This document shows, piece after piece, positions 38,437 through 49,639 of a stretch of DNA of 64,000 bases (within the stretch, counting starts at the first letter, position 1; each line of letters opens with the position of its first letter). A model generated the notes under the pieces. That model was not told where the DNA came from. It saw only the letters and a program-made list of their open reading frames with translations, and ran no database searches. Both the position numbers and the translations under genes were made by a program. The stretch is from Clarireedia homoeocarpa (Eukaryota > Ascomycota > Leotiomycetes > Helotiales > Rutstroemiaceae). The stretch covers positions 248,001 through 312,000 of the forward strand of contig LNKV01000046.1 of assembly GCA_001465935.1 (NCBI GenBank), written 5' to 3'.

Positions 38437-39724
38437 ATGGCGACGAATTCAATTAAGTTGCTCACGGGCAATAGCCACCCGCAATTGGCAAAGTTGGTCG
38501 CTGATAGGTGGGTGCTCGATTCTTTCCTATTCGATTTTGAGAGGATTGTTGAAGAACGCTCTCTTTATTGGAGCCCTCATTGGGAGGTTCAATGTCCAAT
38601 TAACACAGGGTCATTGAAATTGATTACTGGCTGCGGGCAAGCAGGAAGAGGGAAACTGCAGGCTAACTGGAGTTGCTTGACAGACTGGGAATCGAGCTGG
38701 CGAAGACAATGAGCTTAAACTACTCAAATCAAGAAACCAGCGTTACAGTAGGAGAGAGTGTCAGAGACGAAGATGGTTAGTTTCCTGCCATCCCTCCTAT
38801 GCCCCTCATTTTCAACAAAACCTCTCCTAACCCCTCGTCCGCTCAGTGTTCATTCTCCAGTCCACCGCCCCCGGCGATATCAACGACGGGCTCATGGAAC
38901 TCCTTATCATGATCAACGCATGCAAAACTGCATCTGCGCGCCGTATCACCGCCGTCATCCCCAACTTCCCATACGCCCGTCAAGACAAGAAGGATAAATC
39001 GCGAGCCCCCATTTCTGCGAAGCTTATCGCAAATATGTTACAGACGGCTGGCTGCAACCATGTTATCACGATGGATTTACATGCCTCCCAGATCCAGGGC
39101 TTCTTTAATGTCCCGGTTGATAACCTGTATGCGGAACCGAGTACCTTAAGATGGATTAGAGAGAATCTGGATGTGAAGAACTGTGTGGTTGTTAGTCCGG
39201 ATGCGGGTGGTGCTAAGAGGTTAGTTTTACGTTCTAATCATATTATTTATCATACGTTGCGTTTGAACAACAAACTAATGTCATCCCTCAACAGAGCAAC
39301 CTCCATCGCTGACCGTCTCGATCTCGGCTTCGCCCTCATCCACAAAGAGCGCGCCCGGCCCAACGAAGTCTCCCGCATGGTTCTCGTCGGTGATGTCGTC
39401 TCCAAGATCGCCATCCTCGTTGACGACATGGCCGACACCTGCGGCACGCTGGTCAAAGCCGCGGAAACGGTTATGAACCATGGAGCCAGCGAGGTCGTTG
39501 CGATAGTTACTCATGGTATTCTGTCCGGCAACGCCATCGAGACCCTCAATAAGAGTAAGTTGAGCAGAATCGTGGTCACGAACACGGTGCCGTTGAGGGG
39601 GAAGGAGGAGATATGCGAGAAGTTGAGGGTTATGGATATTAGTGCGACGTTGGCGGAGGCGATAAGGAGGACGCATAATGGGGAGAGTGTGAGTTTCTTG
39701 TTTACGCATGCGCCGATGGAGTAG
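38437..39724 (+). CDS. Ribose-phosphate pyrophosphokinase (PRPP synthetase)
   Basis: Four exons: 38437-38507, 38684-38775, 38847-39219 and 39295-39724; 321 residues, the usual length. The first intron is 176 nt. The protein makes phosphoribosyl pyrophosphate from ribose 5-phosphate and ATP for purine, pyrimidine, His and Trp synthesis. It shows IKLLTGNSHPQLA, FILQSTAPGDINDGLMELL, NFPYARQDKKDKSRAPISAKL with the ATP-binding flexible region, DLHASQIQGFF, SPDAGGAKR and the PRPP-binding loop VDDMADTCGTL (about residues 221-231). All catalytic blocks are intact. The last intron (39220-39294) is 75 nt, a multiple of three, and has no in-frame stop. Reading through it would only insert 25 residues. 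I treat it as an intron because the family reads GGAKR directly into xTSIADRL. Confidence 0.95.
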
Positions 39725-40449
39725 AATTGTTGGGTTGGTGGTGTAGAAACTGTGGGCGAAGCGAAGGGTTAGAATGACATCGAATGGAGGTTTTCACAGA
39801 ATACTCGTTGCATTGTTAGGAGAGACATGTTCTAGCACTTTTGTTGGTCTATTCGATTGATCGGTTGTTGAGCCATACGAAGATACGTCTCGTTGACCTA
39901 TTTTCCTTTTTCTTTGTGCATTACTTAAGTTTCAGGCATTTGCAAAGATAATAAATAGAAGTGTTACATAGTAAGGAAACAGAAAAACCATGACCGTTTA
40001 GAGACTATTAATAGTGAGGGGTTGATAGAGGTAAAAAAAGGTTTGACAAGCTCAGACGCTTGAGGGATATAAATATTACGAGTATCAGATATGAAAGCGA
40101 TTTCTTTTTGAACAGGGAGTGCGAGTCCTATCTATAGGAGATCAATGAAGGCCACAGTATGGCGAGTAGGTGTAAGGATGACCATAAGTTATAAATCGCC
40201 AAAGCATGATTTTAAATCGGATCAGAATAAGCAGACGTCAAAAGCACGCGATGCATTCCAGAAAACGCCATCCTGGGTAGTCACATTTAATGCATTTAAT
40301 TTGCATATTGCATCCGAATATTGGGTATGCAAAGCTTTTCTTTGATACAACTCATGATCCAGGACGAAAAGTATCCCTTCCGCACGCCAACCAATCATTC
40401 CATGAAGACCACCAATTTATTTTTTTTGGACACCCCAATTTGCAACCAT
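39725..40449. other. Intergenic, convergent 3' regions
   Basis: About 0.7 kb between the convergent PRPP synthetase and eS6 genes. A/T-rich; no feature is supported. Confidence 0.5.
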
Positions 40450-41556
40450 CTACTTACGCATAGAAGAAGCTCTGCGCTTACGAGCATCGGCTTTCTGGGA
40501 CTTGGCTTCGCTGACACGCTTGGCAAGGAGAGCTGCATACTCGTTCTGCACAAACTTCATTAGTGACTGCAAGAAATGGTATGATTGGTTTCAACACTTA
40601 CGGCAGCATCCTTGGTGCGCTCAGCATTACGGCGTTTGAGTGCGAGCCTGTGACGCTTATGTTGGAGACGCTGGGGAGTGACCAAACGTTGGATCTTTGG
40701 TGCCTTGGTGTATGGCTTCTTGCCCTCACCCTTAGGTTCGACCTCACGACGAATGACGAATTTACGGACCTAACAAAAATTTATCAGCATTTCTGCTTTG
40801 GTTTTACTTCTCACACTCTATCTCTCAAGCACCAGCACGAATGCGGTTGAGAGAGATAGGCGATGGAGATGTCTGTTCCGAAGGGGGAAACGTACATCAT
40901 CCTCCTTGGTGAGCCCAAAGAACTTTCTAATCTTGGTGGCACGCTTAGGACCCAGTCTTTTTGGGTGAACGACGTCGGTGATGCCTGGAATTTCGTTCTC
41001 GCCTTGCTTGACGATGCTCAAGGCAAGGACGGACAAGTCCATGGCAACAATGCATCCACGGACAGATTTACGCTTGCGTTCACCGGTACGGCGGGCACGG
41101 TAGCAAGAGTGGCCGTCAGAAAGAAGAAGGCGGACACGGGTTGGGTGCATAACACCTTGCTTCATTGGGAAACCTTGCTTGTCGTTACCACCGGTGATCC
41201 TGAAGATGTAACCCTTGAATTCATCTCCGACAGAGTCTCCTGGAACCTCGGCGCCCATTCTGTATTTTTAAAAAAATTAGACATCTAGATCTCATTGTAA
41301 TTGGTGTCGGGTGTATGTATGTACCTCTTGTCCATGAAGACACGGAGCTTGCGCTCATCTTCAATGTCGATGAGCTTTTGACTGCCATTGGCAGGCTATA
41401 TTGAAAATCGGTCAGTTCGTGGTCTCTGTGTCGCATCGATTGGAGAGAGGATTATCGCAAAACGTACGAAGGAAATGTTCTATTGATCAAATTATGTTAG
41501 CAATATTCTCACCACCAATTTGCAAATACTAAGGTTCCAGTACATACCAACTTCAT
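40450..41556 (-). CDS. RPS6: 40S ribosomal protein eS6
   Basis: Six exons on the minus strand: 41548-41556, 41468-41479, 41325-41395, 40896-41259, 40602-40769 and 40450-40545; 239 residues, the normal size. The first two coding exons are only 9 and 12 nt (MKL, then NISF). They are forced by the family N-terminus MKLNISFPANGSQKL, which no longer exon supplies. The core reads RMGAEVPGDSVGDEFKGY, KQGFPMKQGVM and VRLLLSDGHSCYR. The C-terminal tail ends RKRRASSMRK, with the Ser pair in the TOR/S6-kinase phosphorylation context as in yeast. It is a small-subunit protein; the phospho-tail is a known TORC1 readout. It is divergent from the CTF8 gene. Confidence 0.95.
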
Positions 41557-41963
41557 CTTGACGATGGGGCGTGGTCAAGAGTGTCGAGATTGTCGTCGAT
41601 TAATTTGTCGCTGAGGAAGGATTGAAGTTCAATATTTTATGAAAACTTTCGAATTCGTGTGTGGGCACGCTAAAATTGTTAGCGCGAAATTTGGACGGGG
41701 AAATCTACAACCGAGCATCATGTGATAAAAGTACCGACATTTAAAACAGCATCAGAATAATCTAAGAGCAGCGTTTACAGGGACCTCAATCCACCCAGCA
41801 CTTGCATCTACAAGTAAAAATCACGTCGCGTAAACCACAGTCGGGGTTTCCTCACTGAAATCCAATTTATCTCACAGGAACTTCTCATACTCTGGGTGAC
41901 TGAAGTTCCTCAGATAGGGAGCAAGATAGGAAGAGTCGGGGAAAATCAACAAGACCGAATATC
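41557..41963. promoter_or_regulatory. Divergent promoter shared by RPS6 and CTF8
   Basis: A 407-bp gap separates the start codons of two divergent housekeeping genes, so both promoters and 5' UTRs must lie here. I could not identify specific factor sites with confidence. Confidence 0.55.
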
Positions 41964-42470
41964 ATGTCGAATACAATCCCAGTTCACACCACGATCAGTC
42001 GTCCATCCAAGACCTTCGAGAATGCACTTCCAAAGCTTCTTCAAACGCCTTCTGGACTGGCGTTGCTAGAACTGCAAGGAACAATCAACCTTCCACAGCA
42101 CAACATCGTAGATGATGATACAATCAATGTCCAAGAAAGTCAAGGTCACATGCAACAAACCTCGATTGGACGTTTGATATTCCCTGGGTACGATGCTCAG
42201 AATCCGGACGACCTCAAGTGGATGAAGCGAGTTTACTTGTATGTAGGGAAGCATCAAAGACTTACAGGAGAAGTCAAAAAGCTTCCGAAGGCTTTTGCAA
42301 TCATCAGAAAATGCAACACTACCGCGACCTCCACTGGCGATCACGATACTTCTATGGAAGGCTCAGAATCGGGAACAGCAGACGAACTGGAAATTGTGGA
42401 AATTGTCAAATGGAAGATCCTGTTTTCCACCAGGCCTGAACCAGTTGGTGCTCTAGTAGCAGGAGCTTGA
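41964..42470 (+). CDS. CTF8: Chromosome transmission fidelity protein 8
   Basis: Intronless, 168 residues. Family blocks are visible: PSGLALLELQGTINLP, then IGRLIFPG, then VYLYVGKHQRLTGEVKKLPKAFAIIRK, and EIVEIVKWKILFSTRPEPV at the end. Ctf8 is a small subunit of the alternative RFC clamp loader with Ctf18 and Dcc1, which loads PCNA during replication and supports sister chromatid cohesion. A Ser/Thr-rich insertion sits at about 115-135 between the two conserved halves. The start at 41964 is the first ATG of the frame, and the length matches fungal orthologues. Confidence 0.85.
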   Translation: MSNTIPVHTTISRPSKTFENALPKLLQTPSGLALLELQGTINLPQHNIVDDDTINVQESQGHMQQTSIGRLIFPGYDAQNPDDLKWMKRVYLYVGKHQRLTGEVKKLPKAFAIIRKCNTTATSTGDHDTSMEGSESGTADELEIVEIVKWKILFSTRPEPVGALVAGA

Positions 42471-42516
42471 GCTATGGAGAAAGCACCTTCGAAATAAGTT
42501 TGCAAATTCCGTCATC

Positions 42517-43354
42517 ATGCTAGTCCCCCCAAGCGCAACCCAACCCCGCAATCCATTACTCGTCATGGCCACGATGAGCATTACCCTGGACACTTGGTTA
42601 CCCTGGACACTTGGTCAACTTCGTTCCCTGATCACACACGCCACGATGTCCGCGGAAAAGCCCAAGGCGCTGCCGTTTATGTCCCCGAAAGCTGAGAATG
42701 CACAACCAAAACCGACCAAGAGCAGGCAATCTATGCATCCCGAATCATACCACTTACCTCACCCAACCCGCTACGTACCAAACTCCCCTTAGCCTGTTCT
42801 TATATATCGATCCGTCCTTCCCTCGCCCTGCGATCCTTCTACTCTCTGGGAAATCTCTGAATCCAATAATTGAATCTGGGGTGGAGTGTTTGCGCAATTT
42901 CCCGACTATCACTTCCACAGTGTAACACACGAATGCTATGCTGTCGTCAACGGCTCCAGCGCAATTTTGTTGGGAAAGGGTCATTTAGACGACACTGAAA
43001 GACGAATAGAAGTGGATGTGAGATCTGGTGATGTACTTGTGTTGCCAGCGGGTGTTGCCCATGGCATACTCCAGTCGGACGCGGATTATAGCTATCTTGG
43101 ATTGTATCCCAAAGTGCGTTGTTTTTGGTGGTCTTTCACGTGTATACTTCACTGACATCGTTAAGGGCAGTCCACAATGGGACAATAATTTGGGTAAAGC
43201 AAGCAGAGACGAGACAGCTCAGAAGGCGCTGAATGCAAGACGTGTGCCAATACCTGATTCGGATCCATTATTCGGAAAAGAAGGACCTCTGGTGCAAATT
43301 TGGAAGCACGTTGAGCAGGCTGGGGTGGCATATCCAGGGTATAAACAGCAGTGA
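42517..43354 (+). pseudogene. Cupin-domain gene interrupted by two in-frame stops
   Basis: A single frame can be followed from about 42517, or more likely from the ATG at 42733 (MHPESYHLPHPTRY), to 43113. It continues after a 52-nt intron (43114-43165) to 43354. Two stop codons break it: TAG at 42790-42792 between NSP and PVLIYRSVLPSP, and TGA at 42871-42873 just before IWGGVFAQFP. The sequence around both still reads as the family, so these look like point mutations. Downstream the cupin is well kept: YHFHSVTHECYAVVNGSS, GDVLVLPAGVAHG and YSYLGLYPK, then GSPQWDNNLGKA. Fungal members of this single-cupin family are small soluble proteins of unknown reaction. Sequencing error at both sites is possible. 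A short product from an internal start would lack the N-terminal strand region. Confidence 0.72.
42581..42614. repeat. 17-bp tandem duplication
   Basis: The unit ttaccctggacacttgg occurs twice in a row just upstream of the likely start of the cupin pseudogene. Confidence 0.9.
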
Positions 43355-44250
43355 TTTAGGATCGCTGCGCCCTGTGATGTCTTTGTTTCTCACGTTCAAT
43401 CTGGAGTCATGGCAGAAGGCTGTGCATTACTCTGTATGTAGACTTTTATGAGTCATCAATTTTAAGATTTACGCAGGATCCTAGAACTCTTTATGGCTTT
43501 ATATTGTGCTCTATTTCCAAGTTGGCGCATTAATAGTGCGATTCAATTGTGAGTAGAATTGCCCAGTATCCCAAGTCACCCAAGAATTCTCTGGTGCGAG
43601 GACTCGTCACCCTAGATGGAGCTTCAATTATAACTGACCACTTGTTGGATGTGACACGCCAATTCAGTTTATACTCCTACACATCATATTTGACAGCTGG
43701 GTGCGGAATCATCCTGTCGACCCCATTTTCTATACTACGGTTCGACGTAGACCGATCTATTGTAGAGCATATCTATGAAAGCATATCTATGAAAGCATAT
43801 CGCTGAACAACTCCTTTCTTGGTCAACGCTCGAACAAGTACTGAATTACACCTTGGCAATAATTCATGAGGTCTAAGATTTAATTTGCATATACAACCCT
43901 TTTCAGAACACTCTATCTGCATTTCCTCCCATCGGAATTAAGCAAGTAGTTCGCACATCATCGCACTGAAATCATCGCTACCCAGGAGACTATTAAATCC
44001 GCAACTAAATTTGTTACAGCAATTATCCTATTCTAACTAGGCCTATTGTTCGTGGAATATATCATCACAATAGCCTCCCTTAATTTAAGCGAGGCTAACG
44101 ATGGCGGGTACCAGAGTTCTTCAGCTTGGTAAATGGGTAATTGCATCTAGTTTTTTCTTCAGTAGATAAGAAAATAATAAATCATTTAAAATGCTTCTCT
44201 TTTCCCAATTCTCGTAATGTTAGCCAACCTCTTCTGCTTCTACGATAGCT
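43355..44250. other. Intergenic
   Basis: About 0.9 kb between the cupin pseudogene and a 2EXR gene. It contains two copies of a 14-bp unit gcatatctatgaaa (43767-43794). No gene is supported. Confidence 0.5.
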
Positions 44251-45375
44251 ATGGAACAGCTCCAGAACAATTCATACCTCCATTCCGAAGACTTTAGACA
44301 TCTCAGAATGCCGCAGCTAACAACAGTCCCCGCTGCAGCGAGAAATCAGTCACCGCCAGCATCAAAGGGCCCACCAAAATGGCAACCTATCACCTCATTC
44401 CCTCAATTCAGCCTTCTAAGTCCAGAAATACGACTCATGATTTGGAAGCTACACATTGCTGGACCTCGAATTGTAACCATATGTGAAGGATATCAAGAAG
44501 TCAACCAAAGGGACATGCCCAAAGATATTGATCTTGACCTGTGCCTCAATACCATCAGAGAACCATCGATTCGCGACCACAACCCCCATACCGACCACGC
44601 TATGCTTTACTTCGACGTTCCACTCGTTATTCAAACCATTCCTACCCTCTTTCATATCTGCCGTGAGACAAGATTTGAAGCAAAGAAGATATGGTCAATC
44701 CATTATCACAGTGACTTTCACAGCGCCTTTCAAAGAGCACCTGTAATTTTTAATCCCTCTAGGGACACTTTATACTTCGCCAGTACACGTGCTTGGGAGC
44801 TCTTTACACGAACCCCTACCGGTGGTTTAGGCTTATTTATGGGACGTCGTCTTTTGGGTTCTGAAGATGGTCACGAACAGCCCACTGAAGCCGCAGTCGC
44901 TTACAATGCCGCTCTCAACACCCAGATGTTGCGGCAGTATCGAACGAAGGATCCGGACGGGAGGCTTCTCAACGAGATGGAAAACACGCTTAAGTATCTT
45001 GCATTCGGTGGATCCAAGGAAATTACGCAACCCAGAGCTCTACTCGGCCAACTCCACCGGTTCTGGAAACTCAAGATGCTCCTTTTGGCAAAGACAAGAG
45101 GCTGGCAGTTTCGAAACAGGTATCGACGTTTTATGCTCTCAGACGCTAACGAATCGTTTTTGAAGCGGCACTGGAGAGTGCAAAGCGCGCAGTGCAAGGA
45201 CCATGACGAGTGGCTACAGAGAAAGGAGGAGTTTGAGCATATTTCTCTTCCGCGAATTGAATACGTGGCGGAAAGCACAATGAAGAAGAAGCTTCAACTA
45301 AATGAAGGTTTTGATGAGAACTTTCGTGCGAGACCGCGGCCTCCTAACAACTTTGATAAGCTCTTGTTAATGTAG
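44251..45375 (+). CDS. 2EXR domain protein
   Basis: Intronless, 374 residues. A Pro-rich N-terminus of about 45 residues leads into the 2EXR domain. Its first block reads FPQFSLLSPEIRLMIWKLHIAGPRIV, with the Glu-x-Arg core and the following Trp. Further in, TIPTLFHICRETRFEAKKIW is the second block with its Glu-x-Arg-like pattern, and FNPSRDTLYFAS follows. This family is large, expanded and poorly understood in filamentous ascomycetes; many members resemble F-box proteins without the box. The basic C-terminal part has no recognised domain. No signal peptide or membrane segment was seen, so it is likely intracellular. Confidence 0.8.
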   Translation: MEQLQNNSYLHSEDFRHLRMPQLTTVPAAARNQSPPASKGPPKWQPITSFPQFSLLSPEIRLMIWKLHIAGPRIVTICEGYQEVNQRDMPKDIDLDLCLNTIREPSIRDHNPHTDHAMLYFDVPLVIQTIPTLFHICRETRFEAKKIWSIHYHSDFHSAFQRAPVIFNPSRDTLYFASTRAWELFTRTPTGGLGLFMGRRLLGSEDGHEQPTEAAVAYNAALNTQMLRQYRTKDPDGRLLNEMENTLKYLAFGGSKEITQPRALLGQLHRFWKLKMLLLAKTRGWQFRNRYRRFMLSDANESFLKRHWRVQSAQCKDHDEWLQRKEEFEHISLPRIEYVAESTMKKKLQLNEGFDENFRARPRPPNNFDKLLLM

Positions 45376-46264
45376 CTCATAATCTTCTTCATGTGCTACA
45401 TTTGGATACCCCATTTCTTCCTTTTGAATTTAGAGTCTCTGAACATGATACTCAAACTAGATCTTAGGGTTAGCGACGACTGGGTTGAGAAAAAGAAGGA
45501 AAAAGCGGGAAACCTTAGGATCTTCATGGTGTATTTTCCGTTTTTCGTGCGTTGAGTACACTTGTTTGAATCGAGCGGATAGTTAAGACACCGCAATAAG
45601 AAGATATGGTCTCCCAAAATCGAGTTACGTAGTGAACTACAAAGTGTCACGATTATCTTAATTGATCTGAACGGTGCAACCATTGAGATTTGTTTTTGTT
45701 TTCCATTTATGTGAATATATAGCAAACTTATTCTGTGAGAAGTAATATCATAGCCCATCTGCCAAAAATCCCCATGCACGCCTTTTGCTTGGTGAAAGCT
45801 GTTACACCCACCCCGAATTTTGTTTTCTGCGGCTTTCTCGTGATTTGGAAATGCGAAATGTAAAAAATGAACCTCCATCCTGCACTGCGCGGGCAATCCT
45901 CTAGGTCCAGATTCATCTCATAACCTAGCCACATAGAGCTGCCTCTCTTGCTGTAGTTTCGTACCATGGCTGGCATAATTCACGAGGATGAGTTGATGAT
46001 TCATCACACCTTCCTCTGGCATTTATACTCGCAAAGCCAAAAGGAGATAATTGTCTACGCCGGATAATCTACGTAACTAGATGTATTTCCTTTAGGTCGA
46101 TCTCTCTTACTCTCAAGAGAAAATATATTCACTATGTTCCTGAAATAAATAACTACGCCCATGTTCAGGATCACCCGCAAATCAAACCCTCGGAGGGAGC
46201 TGGGGCATATCCATCAAATGATACGCACCGCGCATTTCCACAACACAAAAGCTTTACGCTATGT
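45376..46264. other. Intergenic, convergent
   Basis: About 0.9 kb. Overlapping minus-strand frames (45396-45896, 45728-45976) show no domain, biased composition or credible start. I see no gene. Confidence 0.45.
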
Positions 46265-46657
46265 CTAAAAACACCCATTACCTTCCCAAAAGCGTTGCAC
46301 TCTGTAGATGTAGAGTTCTTGACTAGATTTGAAGTATGCGTATATGTATCGTTGACCAGTGGAGTACTTAAAAAGCGGAGTGTATGCCCTCAAACCGACC
46401 CAGCGTGCTTCATAACAGACAGAGAGTATACTAGGGTTCTCCGAGATAATGTAAATCCCAGACACCCGGGGAAATTCGTTGGGAAGAAGTGGGAGCTCGG
46501 TCACGTCTAGAACGCGAGGCTCTCCTGCTGCAAATTCCCAGACCATGTGTCTAATCTCAGCAGGAAGCTTGCGGAATGCTGGGAAATGTCCATCTATGCG
46601 TTCTGCAGCGGCCCTTTCTAGTATTCTTCTACTTTGAGATCTAGTAACAACCGGCAT
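46265..46657 (-). CDS. Short 2EXR domain protein, probably truncated
   Basis: 130 residues from the ATG at 46657 (MPVVTRSQSRRIL). The open frame continues upstream to 46780 but crosses a 14-G run and is not family-like. The protein carries the first 2EXR block (FPAFRKLPAEIRHMVWEFAAGEPRVLDV) and the second (NPSILSVCYEARWVGLRAY), then stops soon after YIYAYFKSSQELYIYRV, where family members normally run on for 100-200 residues. It may be a decayed copy or a naturally short form. It shares the family but little sequence with the neighbour at 44251-45375, to which it is convergent. Confidence 0.55.
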   Translation of the reverse strand: MPVVTRSQSRRILERAAAERIDGHFPAFRKLPAEIRHMVWEFAAGEPRVLDVTELPLLPNEFPRVSGIYIISENPSILSVCYEARWVGLRAYTPLFKYSTGQRYIYAYFKSSQELYIYRVQRFWEGNGCF

Positions 46658-49639
46658 GATGGGTGATCGCGGGGGGGGGGGGGGTTGGAAGTTCGTGGAG
46701 TACTGATTATGCGCTGAATAAATGCAATGTTTTCCTGAGGGTGCTACTGCCACGCACGAGTTAGTCATTGTCTTCGTCATATGTTCTGAGTTGTAATCAT
46801 ATCAATAACGTACCAGATGAATCTGCTTTTTGTCGAGTATCTTTAGAATATTGAGCAAGGATTCAGGTGGCAGTAGATTTACTTGAGGACTTCCTCCACA
46901 GGAGAAGTGGCACATTTAAGGTGTAAGAGAGGGGTCGAGGATTTTGATTTGAGACCAAAGGATGAGTTGTAAAGTAAAGGAGAGAAATCATTAGCATCAT
47001 CCACCGGTATTTTTGTGGCACAAGCTACAACGACGACAGAGATTGTGGTCTTTGAAAGTAAAAGTTTGAGAAAAGGAACGTTGAAGGATGTATCGTGAGG
47101 TTTACCCGAGATGACATCGACCTTAGTCAAAATAGTGAATCTCCTCGATCAATCAAAGTTGAGGTACTGCACAGGTGAAACATAAAAAACAGACTATTTA
47201 GATAGATGCAAAAGTGATAATATGTCTTGTACCTCAGCGTCCTCCGACAGCTACTGGCCGAGATCTGGCTTTTGATTATGAAATCACTCTGCTTTGCATC
47301 ACTTCATCCATCAGCAAAAGAGTCACATCGTCCAATTCGAGCTTGACATGAAGATAATGATAAGCTCCTGGTAACGGTAGAAAATTGGTTGGGCCAACTT
47401 GGGGAAGTTTGCCTGTAAGTAGGTCTTTACTGCTTGTGGACATGTTGACTTGGGAATTCTCGACCTGGCGGACATATCTCATGTGCCGTGTTAGAAAGAG
47501 CAGGATATTGCATGCCTATCGATGGAAGCGTATGAGCCAATGAGATGTACGAGGTCTTCTCCAATCAAGGGAACACCGCACGAGATGTGGGCTTCTAGAC
47601 AGAAATCTTGTTCACTAGCTACTCCAGAGACTAATCGCCACACTCCTGTAGGCGTGTATATTGGCGAAAGAAAGCTACGTCATCAACAGAGGGCTGAGAG
47701 TAGATGCTGTTTGCTCTTAGCCCCCTAAAGTGTTGGTTGTTGGGAATATGTAACACGAGGATAACCTCTGTGATCCTATAGATTGGGAGCGTCCAGATGA
47801 CACTCCCAATGTGGCAGACAGCGGAATGGGCTAAGACATGCATATACGGATACTGGTGAGAATACTGAGTTGGATGGTTCTGCTGCTTAGAGACTCTGTG
47901 TCCAGGGGGAATGAGGCGCCTAGTTCCCTGAAATGAAGCTGCGCTTTAAAGGGGCTATGAAGAGCGCTCCCCACATATCGGCGCAGATTACGAGAGCGAT
48001 GAATTTTGCAAATAGTATACATCCTATATTACCTAGCCGCCCTTTCCAGGATCTCTTAATACCAGGAAAGCTTTCGGCTCTCATACAAGGCAGAGCAAAG
48101 GCCTGTTGTTGTTGATCGGGATCTCATTGACCACGCCTCGGGATAGCCTCTTGTACGGGTCGGTTTGGAGAATCGTATGCATCCTTCCGGTCCCTGCCAT
48201 GAATCATGAGTCGGACTGTTTCGGCGATAAAGATCGTCTATCACGCGAGAGCGACATGGGTGTAAGGCCACATTAAAGGCATATTTCCCAAAACTCAAAA
48301 GATATAGCCATCGAAGCATAGTTATCCCACTAAGTCAAAAGCTGGGGTAACATCAACTTCGAAGTACCATTGTTCATCCAACTTCAGCCGCGGCGTAGCT
48401 CTCCAAAAAGGTCGACAAAATACCGCAGGATTGGGAATATTGAATGTTTCGGGGTGTGGATGACGGTTCATCCGTTGTTGGTGCTGCTGCTGTTGGACCG
48501 GTAAGATCTTGGATGTCTGGTTGTTCCGGTTTCCTAGAAGCTTGCCGAGACAGGTGTTGATCGAACTTGACCGCAGATTCCGCACACCACCTGAGATCCC
48601 TAGTCGTATCGTATATGGTGACCGTGTAAGCGCCGTAAGTTATGCCAAGTTTGGGGATTTGTTTGTCACAGCCTACTGCGACCACGAGGCACGGGTATTT
48701 TGCGACTGCAACAGGGTTGGTTTTGACCGCAGGCAAATTGGGACACATGTGCTAGTGGTGTTGGAATCCAATATGAGGGCGAAGTTGACATGGGATTGGC
48801 CGCCAAACCCTTGAGATTATTCCAAAGGGCAACTTAAAACATCGGCTCGGCGGTCTTCAGCTTAACATTCAACTTTCTGCAGCAATTTGTATCCCGAACC
48901 TCTGCAATGTAATAGGTATTGCACCGTATTCTCTTCATTGCATTGGGTGAGAGCGCATCGTGAAGAGGTAAAAACGTGGCAGAGCAACTAACGAGCATCT
49001 CCAAACTCATGCATAGAGATTGTGCTGCTCTAATGAGTATGGTGATCTTGGATAAGTGCAGTTTCATAAGACCATCATCCCCCTACAATCGGACAAACAA
49101 CCGTTGGTGTCCAGGTCCTAATAGGGCTAGCTTACTGGCTTTTCTGCCAGACTGTCAAGCCTGCCGATAAAAACCCGCACACCCGCTATGGCGCTTCCGA
49201 TGCCGACACGTGGAACGGGTAGGGCGATAAGAGAGTGACCTAAAGTTCAAATCCCCAAGATATCGGCGACCAGCAAAGACAAAGTGTTTGAGGACACAAT
49301 GCAGTTTTCAATTGACCAGGGAGTACAGCGGAATTTACCCAGTACGGATACAAGGGTATGCCTACCCGAAATTATTCATTATAACACCTACTGATACTAT
49401 ATGTCGGATGCTTGATATCAAAATGTCGGCGAGGGGGAATGCATCAAACTACCCCAACGCCTACTCCATAATTTATTGACCGCATGCCGGAGGCCAGTCA
49501 ATGATATTGATCGGCCGATAAACACTATGCTTGTCGGAATTGATTGCGGTGGGCTATTTCATGCCTGGTAACGATGCGTGCATCCGACTTTCGCAGAAAT
49601 ATAGTTGGCGCTCCTCTGAGCACTTAAAATATCAGTCCG
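46658..49639. other. 3-kb stretch without a supported gene
   Basis: Open frames up to 124 codons occur on both strands (for example minus 48374-48748, plus 48509-48814) but overlap each other and show no family motif. A run of 14 G sits at 46671-46684. No terminal repeats or transposase motifs were recognised by eye. It may hold decayed genes or an unrecognised mobile element remnant. Confidence 0.5.
46671..46684. repeat. Mononucleotide tract, 14 G
   Basis: A pure run of 14 guanines just upstream of the start codon of the short 2EXR gene. Such runs slip readily and are prone to sequencing error, so frame calls across it are unreliable. Confidence 0.9.

Noticed and set aside
38846..39724. PRPP synthetase as one continuous reading frame through 39220-39294
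   Set aside because: The extra 25 residues interrupt a highly conserved block, and the segment has good donor and acceptor sites.
48374..48748. 124-codon minus-strand frame as a gene
   Set aside because: It overlaps other frames of similar length, lacks motifs and has an implausible composition towards its end.
49230..49262. tRNA B-box-like sequence AGTTCAAATCC
   Set aside because: No A box at a suitable distance and no cloverleaf can be folded.
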